Assembly: GCA_030704615.1 (NCBI GenBank)
Contig: CM060733.1
Coordinates: 14,820,001-14,880,000, forward strand
Length of the DNA: 60,000 bases
Direction: 5' to 3'
Origin: Takakia lepidozioides
Lineage: Eukaryota > Streptophyta > Takakiopsida > Takakiales > Takakiaceae
Each line of letters begins with the position of its first letter. The stretch's first letter is position 1. The translations under genes were made by a program, and so were the position numbers. This document shows, one piece after another, positions 25,522 to 35,500 of the stretch. Under the pieces are notes generated by a model, which saw nothing but the letters and a program-made list of their open reading frames with translations, had not been told where the DNA came from and made no database searches.

Positions 25522-26188
25522 GAACATTCGAATTAAGGAGAGAGTGATAGAGAATGTAGAAGAGAGATTTAGGATATGGATGACACTGTTCTCATCAGGC
25601 TGCGTGCTTGTCATTGCCTATACCCTCAACAACTGAGAAAACAAGAGAGGGAAACTGGAGGGCCAGAGAGAGAAATCAACTACATCCATTCCTTAAAAAC
25701 CTTCTACATCTCCTGCTAGCAGTAGCTTTCAACCCAAGAGCTTTATATGAAGCCCCCTCTTGCACATTGGTCATCATGAACCACATGTTATATTGCATCT
25801 TGTTTCCTTCTACTTCTCTCATAAACAACCATATCCAAACATGCAATCTTGATGCAAGGCGTCTCTCTATCTATACAGGCTTGTGGTAGTAATATAGGTA
25901 GAAAGATGGAAAAAAACTAGGTAGTGTTAGTAGTCATCAACTTATACTTACAATGCAGTTGCTTGCGCTATTGCCCTGCCTCCAAAGCTCAACCTTGTCC
26001 TTGTGTTCAACATTGATGGTTTCTCCATCGAGTCCTTGAGCATAATCAAGGTCACCTTCTAGGCCAACATCCGGCCATTTTGACACCAGTAAAGCAAACC
26101 ACGCCATGGATAATGAGGACAATCCCGGGGCAGGGGGCATATACCCCAAAAGACCGTATGACAAACACTGCCGCAACCTTCCTATTCA

Positions 26189-26824
26189 ATGGCTCAGCGA
26201 AACAAGGACTATCAAGATGGCACGAGGCCTGGACCTGGAACTTACAATATCAGGAAGAGTGTGGGAGGTCCGGCGTACACCATGGCAGGAGCGGCGAGCT
26301 CCAAAGGGAAGGATCCAGTGCCCGGCCCAGGGGCTTACTCAGTAAGCACGAAATACACCAGACCTACTCCCCCATGCTACAGTCTTGCTAGAAGGAGTGA
26401 AAACTTACATGTTGAGAAAGTTCCCGGCCCTGGTACCTACAATCTTCGACGAAGAATGACTGGCCCAGCATACACCCTTGGAATCAGGACGGATGTCTCC
26501 TCGAGCTCCAAAACCCCCGGCCCTGGATCATACACTCCCCTCCGCCCTAAAGACACTCCAGCATACTCCATGGGGCAGCATCTCACAGGTCAAGGACGTG
26601 GTGAACAACCCGGGCCTGGAACGTACAATCTTAGATCCCAGACGCCAGGTCCCAAATACACTATGGGCCAAAGGTTTACTCGCAAATTTAAAGGTCAAAG
26701 CAAGCAACCTCTTTATTCGAGTTCCACAAGTGAACAGAAAGGAAAGCAGCCTGCAACATCTCCGAATACATCCTCTCAGAAAGAATATGTGGGGCAGGGC
26801 CGTATAACTCAACACTACAAATAA
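26189..26824 (+). CDS. Sperm-tail PG-rich (SHIPPO/ODF3-like) repeat protein
   Basis: A 211-aa frame with five PGPGTY/PGPGAY/PGPGSY repeats at about residues 14, 44, 77, 109 and 140, roughly 32 residues apart. The intervals carry GPAYTM, CYSLA, AYSMG and KYTMG sub-motifs. The C-terminal 40 residues are basic and Ser/Gln-rich. Family members are microtubule-inner or flagellar proteins (the CIMAP/ODF3 group), so the product probably acts in the motile sperm axoneme. The ATG at 26189 sits in CAATGG context. Just upstream (26108-26160) another PG-rich stretch appears in a different frame, so a 5' exon or a frameshifted first repeat is possible. No intron is needed inside the called region. Confidence 0.8.
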   Translation: MAQRNKDYQDGTRPGPGTYNIRKSVGGPAYTMAGAASSKGKDPVPGPGAYSVSTKYTRPTPPCYSLARRSENLHVEKVPGPGTYNLRRRMTGPAYTLGIRTDVSSSSKTPGPGSYTPLRPKDTPAYSMGQHLTGQGRGEQPGPGTYNLRSQTPGPKYTMGQRFTRKFKGQSKQPLYSSSTSEQKGKQPATSPNTSSQKEYVGQGRITQHYK

Positions 26825-27846
26825 AATGAATACATGTCATGCATGTGCGACCATCTACAAGAGCGATTTGCCCTATGTCATCACCTTGTCCGACTGTGAT
26901 CTTGAATAACCAGAATCCGACATACTCACAATACTTTCAGAGTCACGTCGGAGAAACTAACTATGTAGTGGGGTTCAGTCCTAAGATTTAGGTTCATCAT
27001 GTGTAGCTTAGCTGCTCTATGCCTCATGCTTGAAAAGAGTGATGCAAATCAACTGCTTCGTCTGAAACTATGTGAATGTGACCACTCGCCACCTCTTCGC
27101 TTAGGGTCTCACCAGACCCCTTTCAGGATTTTAGTGAAGTTGCTTTCTTTCTCTTTCTTTACCTATTCATAAGATTGTTAGCACTTCGTGTGATGTGCAG
27201 TCCTGTGTCTTTTGAACAGTACTCTTTGTTTTGTTTCAGCCTTACCATTGCAAAGACCGACGAAAGTCCCACTACCGGTTTGCCAATGTCACTTAACTTG
27301 CAGAGACTTTGTCACGGATACTGTGTATCCACACTCTTTAACATGCCATGCAATGCTAGTGTGGATTGCACGATGCCTGACCCGCTGCACCCCATCTGCA
27401 AAGAGAGTCCAACAATTTCCAGAGCTCACTTTACCTCTCCCCACCACAATTGTTCCAAGGTACAGAGGTAAATATGGCCTGAGATCTACCTAAACTGCAA
27501 AATGACTTAAAGACGAACCCAAGAGAGACAATTGACCAGCCAAAGCTGAAAACCACATTTACCCCCCACATGGGAGCCACCAAGAAATGCCGAATCGAGT
27601 AGTAACCAGGATGAGCATGCAAAGCCACAAGTGTAATTGGAGTCACACGGCCCTAGCCAACATCAGGGGGGACGGAGGAGCGTCATGGCAGCAAAAGAGG
27701 GTGGAGGCAGTGATCGAAGCTTAGTCGTGAAATTTGTTTCTTGCCAACATGCTTCCAGTTAACCTCCCTATCAAATTCCGGGAATCCATGGCATGCTGGT
27801 GTTGAGTCCCTACCAGGAAAGGGGCGGCTGCTTAGTCCAGATATAG
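26825..27846. other. Spacer between the SHIPPO gene and Ty3 element A
   Basis: This presumably holds the 3' UTR of the SHIPPO gene, then unique-looking sequence. Two overlapping frames at 27175-27490 are short and have no recognised motif. The 5' half of element A (LTR, gag, protease) is not recognisable here, so that element is 5'-truncated or too diverged. Confidence 0.4.
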
Positions 27847-28543
27847 AGAGATGTCTACCCTTTGCCATGCATCAATGAAACGTTAGATCAACTTAATGGG
27901 GCCACTATCTTCTCTTCATTAGATAAGTTCATTTAACTGCTGCTGCTAAGGAGAAAATTGCCTTCACCTGCAGGATGGGCCTCTTCCAATTTGAAACCAT
28001 GCCTTTTGGTCTTTGCAATGCCACTGCTACATTTCAGCGCCTTATAGACATTGTTTTAGGAAACCTTCGTTGGGAGTGTGCATTAGTTTACATTGATGAC
28101 ATCAACATTTATTCTACAACGTTTGACCCTCATCTGCTGGATTTGCAGCAGGTTGTGTGTAGACTTCGTACAGCCGGGCTTAAAGTTAAAGCCAAGAAGT
28201 GTGATTTTTGTATGGAACAGCTCCATTTCTTGGGCCATCTGCTTTCTGCTGCTGGCATCAGTCCTGACCCAGCTAAGATCCAAACTATGTGGAACTATCC
28301 AGCCCCTAGGGATAAAACATGTGTTAAGGCCTTCTTGGGCTTGGGTTCTTACTATCGTCGCTTCATTTTTCAATTTGCCAAACTAGCTACTCCACTCACT
28401 CGCTTGTTATCCAAGGATGCTCATTTTGTATGGGGTACTGCTGAAACATCCGCCTTTGAGAAACTCAAAATTGCACTAACCTCTGCTCATGTGCTTGCTT
28501 ATCCTGATTTTACCTTGTCGTTTATCTTGCAAACTGATGCCAG
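27847..28543 (+). pseudogene. Element A reverse transcriptase, first piece
   Basis: Reads RDVYPLPCINETLD, ATIFSSLD, then (after a small deletion that shifts the frame) AAAKEKIAFTC, FETMPFGLCNATATFQ, the catalytic YIDD box (LVYIDDINIYS), HFLGHLLSAAGI and the connection into RNase H (LQTDAS). It stops exactly at the CAG target duplication. Usual substrate: the element's own RNA. Confidence 0.85.
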
Positions 28544-28573
28544 CACTACAACAGATCGCGGTATATCTGACTG
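28544..28573 (+). repeat. Left terminal inverted repeat of the CACTA-ended transposon
   Basis: Starts CACTACAACAGATCGCGG and is preceded by the target duplication CAG. 29 of 30 positions match the reverse complement of 42907-42936, with 23 identical at the tip. Confidence 0.95.
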
Positions 28574-28830
28574 CCGAGCCGTGGTAGTCATGGTTTTTCT
28601 GACTTTGACCATGACTTCCTTGTATTTTTGGACCAAATGGAGCTTCACGTAGTCATTGAAATGACTACGTGACTACGTAGTCCTTTAGGCGACTACTTTG
28701 GTAGACGTCGTCATGACTGCATGGCTCTGCACTAGACGGATGGTTGGTCAACGATGGTTGACCAGCGCGAGCTCGCCACCAAATAGTCGTCGGAATGACT
28801 TCTAGTGCAAGCCTGGTAGCCAAAAGGTTA
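28574..28830. repeat. Left subterminal repeats with nested palindromes
   Basis: Multiple GTAGTC/GACTAC and ATGACT motifs. CACGTAGTCATT-g-AAATGACTACGTG (28649-28674) is an inverted repeat and is followed by the palindrome GACTACGTAGTC. Subterminal repeats of this kind bind accessory transposition protein in En/Spm; here that role is inferred. Confidence 0.7.
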
Positions 28831-29584
28831 TTTTTAAAAAAAAAATGCTTATAGGGTTGCCCATGAGAGGGCTGGGACTTAGTTTTCTTTTTCTTTCTCT
28901 CCTACGCGGTTTCTTAGTATCGAGCTGTTGTGTTGTGTCATGGACCTGTCATGGAACGCGATGATCGCAGGGGGGGTTGCTATTCCATATGCACAGGTTG
29001 CGTGCATGCATGCACAAAATCCCTTATTATATATGCATGTGACAAATTTGTACGCACACATTGTAGATTGTATGCAGTGGAGTTATATAACATAGAATAC
29101 GACGTATTTATTGCATATGCAAATGTTACATCATATGTATATAGAAAAAATAAAAATAAAAATCTTAGCTAACAAAATCAGTAGTCAATGGTCAAAGATG
29201 CATGTGACCACTAACTCCAACTAATGCACCACCTTAAACTGAAGAGAATACAAGATCCCTGGCCAAAGTAATAGTTTGCAAACTTGTATTCAAGGAAAAC
29301 AGTTTCATATTAACCAAAATATGGACTTTTGTACTAACAAATGCATATGTGTCATGTTTGGAACCACCACATTGCATGTCTGTTTGTAACGCCAAGCAGT
29401 TCTATAATTTGAAAACTTGTATGACAGGTACACAAGTTCCATTTTAACCAAAATAGGAACTTTTGTACTAACAAATGCTATGTGTCATGTTTGGAATAAA
29501 GTAGTAACAAGATAATTACATGTCACATGCATGAAAATGAACGGCACAAGTTAGAGGTTCTTTTTTTGTGCATTTCATGTGTCA

Positions 29585-32481
29585 CTAAGAAGTTGAACTA
29601 GGGTCCTTCTTTAGCATAGCCCTAACCTCTAACTGGCTAAGGGAAGGTTGGTGGATCTCATAAGCCCCGGCGCATCCTAGATGCACGTTGTACATGAAGT
29701 ACATGTGCTTACAAGGTAGATATGTTTGTTTTTTCTTCTTGACAGATAGCTCATCAAAGTCGGACAATCACAAGATGGAAACTGACCAATGTATACATTG
29801 TAAACCAATCTTGCTCTGGTAGATCCCTCTGTTTGTAGCTGGTAAATTCTCCCATAACCTGGCTGAGGCACGTTTCTGAATCCACGAACCTCAGCAATAA
29901 GAGTCTCCGCTGACTCTTGGCGACTCAAGTGTCGAGGAGTCGGATCCTGACGCCGAATGCGCACCCCATAGCGTGTAGTGGGATACTTACCCACAGGAAG
30001 GACAACACCTTGATGCATATGTTGTTCCACTGGAAGTGGTCCCACAGGAAAGTTCGGATCAGGAACGTTGGGAGGATGGACTAGTCGAAAACCTGCAAGG
30101 GTCAAGTTGTCCACCTCTTCTTGTGTAAGGTTGGTTCCAACCTTCACAGGCCACACGTTAGGTATACCCGGTTTTCCCAATCAATAGGATGGCACGGTCC
30201 CTCCAACACACGACAAAACATCTGTGGGGCAAAACCAAAAAACTTGCAGTTTTGGTTCTTTCATGTTCGGTGCTAGTAACTTGCCAGTGAAGCAAGGTGC
30301 AGGACTTCCTTTACCTTTCCTGATGAGCGCTTTGCATTTATCTTTGGAAACTCCAACCAAGGCAGAACAACGAACCATGGAAGCAGGACCTGTCCGCTGA
30401 ATCCTGAACAATGCATCGGAAAAGTCTTGTGTCTCTCTCACTGGATTTCCCCATTGCATTGGCTGAGGAGGGATAGCAACATGTGGATTTGTCTCACAGA
30501 AAGTCGAAGAACTAGGAATGTCATGACTTGATTTGGAGCTGACGAACCTAGATGGCTGGTGTGGACTGGGCATCCCAGTGGCGCGCACTGGAACAGTCTT
30601 TACATTCATATCACACCTCCAAGATTCGTTTGGCCCACCATGCTCATCGCCTAACTTGCATTTGACTGGAATAGTGCGATTGTCTCCCTCCAATTGAACC
30701 CCCCTTGTGTGCATGGGTGTTCCAACTACTATGCCACGTACAACCTTACCCATTTTTGCTGGGCTATTAGATCTAGCTGCTTGACGCAACATGAGCTCCT
30801 CTTTGTCGGGCCCCGTCCCCCATGTCTTTCCTGTGGTGTGCCTGTAAAATGTTGCCTGCTGCAAAAGAGCTCGTGACATGTCATGCATGGTGGCCTCATA
30901 TAGATCCACCTTCATTTTTTTCCCATTGCCTGCTGTCTTCCACCAAGCAGAATGGACTGCCTCAGACAAATTAGTGGTAGGCATATCTGCATCTGCCTCC
31001 ACATCCATGTCCTCTCTCATCCATTGGCCCCACATTCGATATCTGTAGTGCCACCATGCAAGCCATGAATCTAGTTTTGGCAGACTCTTTTCTGTGCATG
31101 CTCCTGAAGAGAGCCACCAAGCCCGAATTGCAATGTATGTGGTTGTAGCATCCTCCAAGGTAGCACTATCTTTTTATTCATAACAGAGCTGAGTGTGCCT
31201 TTCACGGAAGTCCTCCAAGATATAGTCGTTGGTGTGTCTTCGGAGGCTTTCAGCCCAATGATATAAACATGTTCTTTCTTTACCTTCCATTGGGACATTG
31301 GGATCAGATCCATAAACCCTTCGAACAGCAGCCCAATTCGCTCCTGCTGCATCCGCCATGAAGCCAGCAAAATTTGGTTTGTTCAAGCCAGCAAGTTTTG
31401 CTTGTTCATTGATCATCTCCCAAAATAACACCTGAGCATCTGCATCCTCTGTTTTCATATCGCAAATGGCAATGGTCATCATTCGCTTGACATATGGTTC
31501 ATAGACATGACACGCAAGAGTTGTCCAATCCTTGATGCGTTTGACATGGTCAAATACTACCCAACTTGTGCATAGATCCCCCTCACTCATGCGACGCACA
31601 AGATCAACACCACTCCCGGGACCAGCAACAGACATCTTGAAAACATGGGGGAGATGAGAAGTATGCTGGCCTGGAAGGAGATTGTTGTGAATGAAATGGT
31701 ATGTACTCAGACGCTTCAACTCCAATATGGACATGATGGAATTGACACGTGCAGATGCGACCTTGTTTTTCACATTGGGGCTACAAACATGGGCAAACTC
31801 TTCAAGAATATCTTCCAAAGCCTCTCCCTCAAGACGTACTGTCTCTGTGCCATCAGCCACAAGAACTCGATCAATCAAGAGCTTTTGGGCCATTGACAAG
31901 GAAATAGCTCCCGGGGTCGACCATGGCTTCATCTTAACGTGCTCTTGAATCATGCTTGATGCATTTTCCGCAGCCTCTCTATTCTCGCCCTTGGCACATG
32001 GATGGTTATGAAACCCAACGTGAACTGCAACACGTGTATATGTTGGAAGGGAACTTGTGACATAGTACATTCTTGCCCCACAATGCGCCTCACAGAAAGG
32101 TCTTTCTTTGCAGAAACTACACTTGAACTGGTTGAATGGAACTTGGGCTCCTGCAATGAACACCTTGTCTGCATTGCCTTCCCAATAGCGGTCATTCCGT
32201 TCTCCTTCTTTCTTGAAGAAGGGGCAAGTGCTGCTTTGACATATGAGCTTTCCAACACAAAAAACCTTACTACATTTCACATGATCTGGAACACCAGACA
32301 TATCGTAGGTATTGGTCTTGCACCAAGGATGACCATCAAACTTGCGGTCCATGCCTTGGAGGGACTGTGAACCACGGTCCGTACGTAGTTTGACCACGGG
32401 GGGGAGTTCGTGGATCACTTTTCTATCAAAAGCTCGAGGAAGACACCGAACACGATGCACTGGAATGTGACTATAGTCCAA
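29585..32481 (-). pseudogene. SWIM/zinc-finger transposase-like protein (interrupted)
   Basis: One reading frame runs from about 32481 to 29770, broken by TAA at 31176-31174 and TGA at 30183-30181. A missing base near 29765 then shifts the frame into the SWIM finger tail, which ends at 29585. The N-terminal 170 residues are Cys/His-rich (HPWCKTN, VKCSKVFCVGKLIC, FKCSFCKERPFCEAHC, HVGFHNHPC), resembling the WRKY/GCM/FLYWCH-type fingers common in MULE-like transposases. A core follows (FDHVKRIKDW, IAICDMKTEDADAQ, FAGFMADAAGANWAAVRRVYG, ERTCLYHWAESL), a plausible RNase H-fold DDE region. The SWIM finger is SCDC ... LPCKH. The start is uncertain: a TGA lies five codons upstream of 32481, and an ATG at 32507 is in another frame. 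Transposase function is inferred from finger types and position. Confidence 0.7.
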
Positions 32482-32518
32482 GGTAGAAAGCTCTCATTTT
32501 GATCCATTCCTCCGAGCA
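32482..32518. promoter_or_regulatory. Very short divergent gap between transposase and methyltransferase starts
   Basis: Only about 37 bp separate the minus-strand frame from the plus-strand ATG at 32519. If both starts are right, the two genes share one bidirectional control region or their 5' regions overlap. No TATA box is visible in the gap. Confidence 0.35.
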
Positions 32519-35500
32519 ATGGCCAAGATACTCAAAATGGACAACACACCAGAAGGAAATGCAGATGTAGCCTCCCATGCTAGTCGTGGAGATGAAGATA
32601 AATCCCTCGCAGATTCGCAACAATCAGACGTGGTGTTGTCCAATGGAGTTTTCCGAGGCTTCAGCGGAGACACTTGGAGCTTGGTTTTTTTTGCATATTC
32701 CCTGTGTTACGGAAGCTCCAAAGCGCCAAGGCTGCCACCTCTGTCAACACAGACCCGTGCAGCATGGCTACTCACATATTTCAGGAAGTTCTCCCCCCCT
32801 TCCATCTCTTTTGTTTCTCCGCATTCTCATAAGTTGTTGATGCTCCGAGCGGGCTGGGCTGCCATATCCGCCGGCGCATACCCATTGAGCACAATCTTTT
32901 TTTGCTTAGCTCCTAGGTTTCAGGAACCTCATGCAAGCATCTCCGCCGGCGGAGATGCTTGGAGCTTGGTTTTTTGTTGTATATTCCATGTGTTACGTAA
33001 GCTCCAAAGTGTCGAGGCTGCCACCTCCGTCGGCGCAGACGCTTGGGGAACCTTCCCTATTTTGGTTGATCACAGTATTCAAGTATCTCAAAGCTTCTAC
33101 ATTGCCACCTCCACATGCTTCCATAGGCCTAGTTTGATCTTTCAAGGTGCTCCTGTATGTTTGGCTACAACCTCCCTTCCATGGTATGCGCCGGCGCATA
33201 TGCTTGGAGCTCCTTGAGCAAAAATTTCTTCAAGGGCCTCAAATCTTGTCAAATTTTGAGTTGGTTGCACATATGTGTCATATGCGCCGGCGTAGGTGGT
33301 CGGAGGTCCTCTGTTGGGATGCTCACGCCTGTATTATGCTCCAAGTTGTAAGCTTTGAAAGACAAGGACATTCATGGAATTAGTTGACTATCCAAATTCA
33401 TTTGTTTTCTTCATGCAACCATGACACTGAACTGCTCTTTTTACATATTATACATTCACACATGTGCTCTTCTCATACACTGACATCTTGAACTGTTTTG
33501 GTCTATGGAATTAGGAAATTACTACTACAACTGAAGCTGTGGAGGCCGGGACGCTTGCAACCATTATTGACGACATTGATGCAGGGAATTGGGGGGCAGA
33601 TGAGTATGAAGAGGATACAACATCTAGTGATCCTCTTTCTCTAGATGCCAAACAGGCAATTATTTTGGAAAAGAAACAAGATCTGAATGTAACTTTCAGG
33701 TCCCTCCTCATCGAGGATGGAGTTATGGACATTCCATTGTGTCGCATGATTTCTATGCAGGTTGTTAGGCCCGCCCTTGCCAACGACATCCTAAAGCTTA
33801 GAGGAGACTTCTATTCTGGATTCCATCCAGGAGCAGCCGTGTTCTATGTTTCTGTTGAGGGGATTGATGGATCTACTATAGATGTAGGTCCTGATATCAT
33901 CTCTATATGGGATAGTCATTGGAAAACAGTCAATGATGAGTTTGAGAAGTATCTTGAGTCCAAGCCAAAGTTGCATCATCTTCGGGGGAAGATGTTTCAT
34001 GTCTGGGATGGGAATCATAGGCTTCAAGCATGGTATCCCTATATCAATGAAGTTCATGGGGCCAACTTGTCAAGAATGTCTGTGTGACAAGTTGGGTGCT
34101 CAATGCGGACATTGAAAATCGTGGTTCCCTCAGGTCCATCATGGATGGAGTGAATGTGTGAGTTTCCTTTCTATTCTTCATTTACTTTCATGTTCAATGT
34201 TGTCATGTTCTTGCTCAATGGATGTACATATACACATCTTCTTTCTAATGATCATATTTTATATGTGCAGGGCAACAGAGAGGGCACATGTTACATCCAA
34301 ATTTGTGCACTTGGTTTGCAAGGTCAATATGATTGGCCTTACACCTGTCTCTGAATGGAAGAATGTATTGAGGAAAGAGCAATACGACGAATGCATCAAG
34401 AAAGCAGGAAAGACTTGGTATAACCTGACAGTCCATGCAATGCCAGAGATTTTGTACAAGGTAACATCATGTCTTAACCAAGTTTCATTCTTTGCATCCA
34501 TAGACAAGATTCACCTCTGCTTCATGTTATGAACTGTTTTGGTTCTTTTGGCAGCATGATATTGTTGAGGCCCAACGCATGGCGGGGGAAGCTTACAAAC
34601 TTGCTGAGGGGCCAAAGAGTCAAGAGGGCCTTGAAGATACAATGAGACAGGCTGGATTGAAAGCAAGGGAGCAACACAAGAGTCAGCTTGTGAAGTTGCT
34701 TCCTATTGCTGATCCAACCCTTGGAGAGGGGTTTCTCCAAGAACTTAAACTGCATTGGTCACGTGTAAAGGCAGGATCAGAGGAAATGACCCAAGAGAAA
34801 ATGGTGAACATTGCTACCGCCCGGGTGGATCCTGAAGAAAAGGTGGAATGGCTACATATATGGAATGGAGACCAAACACTTCACGACCGTAATTTTTTTC
34901 CACCCGGGCCTATCAGTGGGCCAACACTTGATCCTTGGCTGAATAGAAGGACTTTTTGGTGGCAGGTACATATACAATCACTATCTTCTCAATGCAATTA
35001 ATTCATTTTGTTGATGACACATTAACATAGTTATTTAACTTACTATATTTTCTGGCAGCTTCGCAAGGTTGCCTTGGCTCAGTTTGCCTTGTACACCACT
35101 CAGTTTGGCCAATTTCATGTTGCTTTGGAGGAAGGAGAGAGTGAGAGTCTGGGAGACTACATGGATACATGGAAGATGACTCATTTCAATGAGTTGTTTC
35201 ATAGAGAGTTCTCATTGCCAAAGGGGCCATTCAGAGGCAATGATTGGGAACAACAAACAGGTGGGGAGAAGGTGGTGAGACGGATTTTATTCAGGTACCA
35301 TCTTTCCATTGCATTGTACATGGATAGTGTATACACCTTGTAAGTCAAAAATGTCTATGCTTCAAGTATTTTTCTAGTACATTGGGATATACATGTTTCT
35401 TAATGTGCTTGTTCAATTGTTGAACATGTTGCATAAATATTTGTCTCCACAATAACTTTGAATGTGTTTGTATTTTAGGTACATGAGATTTGTGCTTGTA

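Noticed and set aside
29585-32481. The two in-frame stops of the transposase-like gene as programmed readthrough, or as small introns
   Set aside because: No readthrough context or splice sites fit, and an additional base loss breaks the SWIM finger, so ordinary decay is simpler.
32519-33217. A continuous 232-codon plus-strand frame from the methyltransferase ATG
   Set aside because: Only the first about 37 codons look protein-like. The rest reads through the palindrome-rich first intron and its duplicated block, and the downstream exon joins in phase through splicing.
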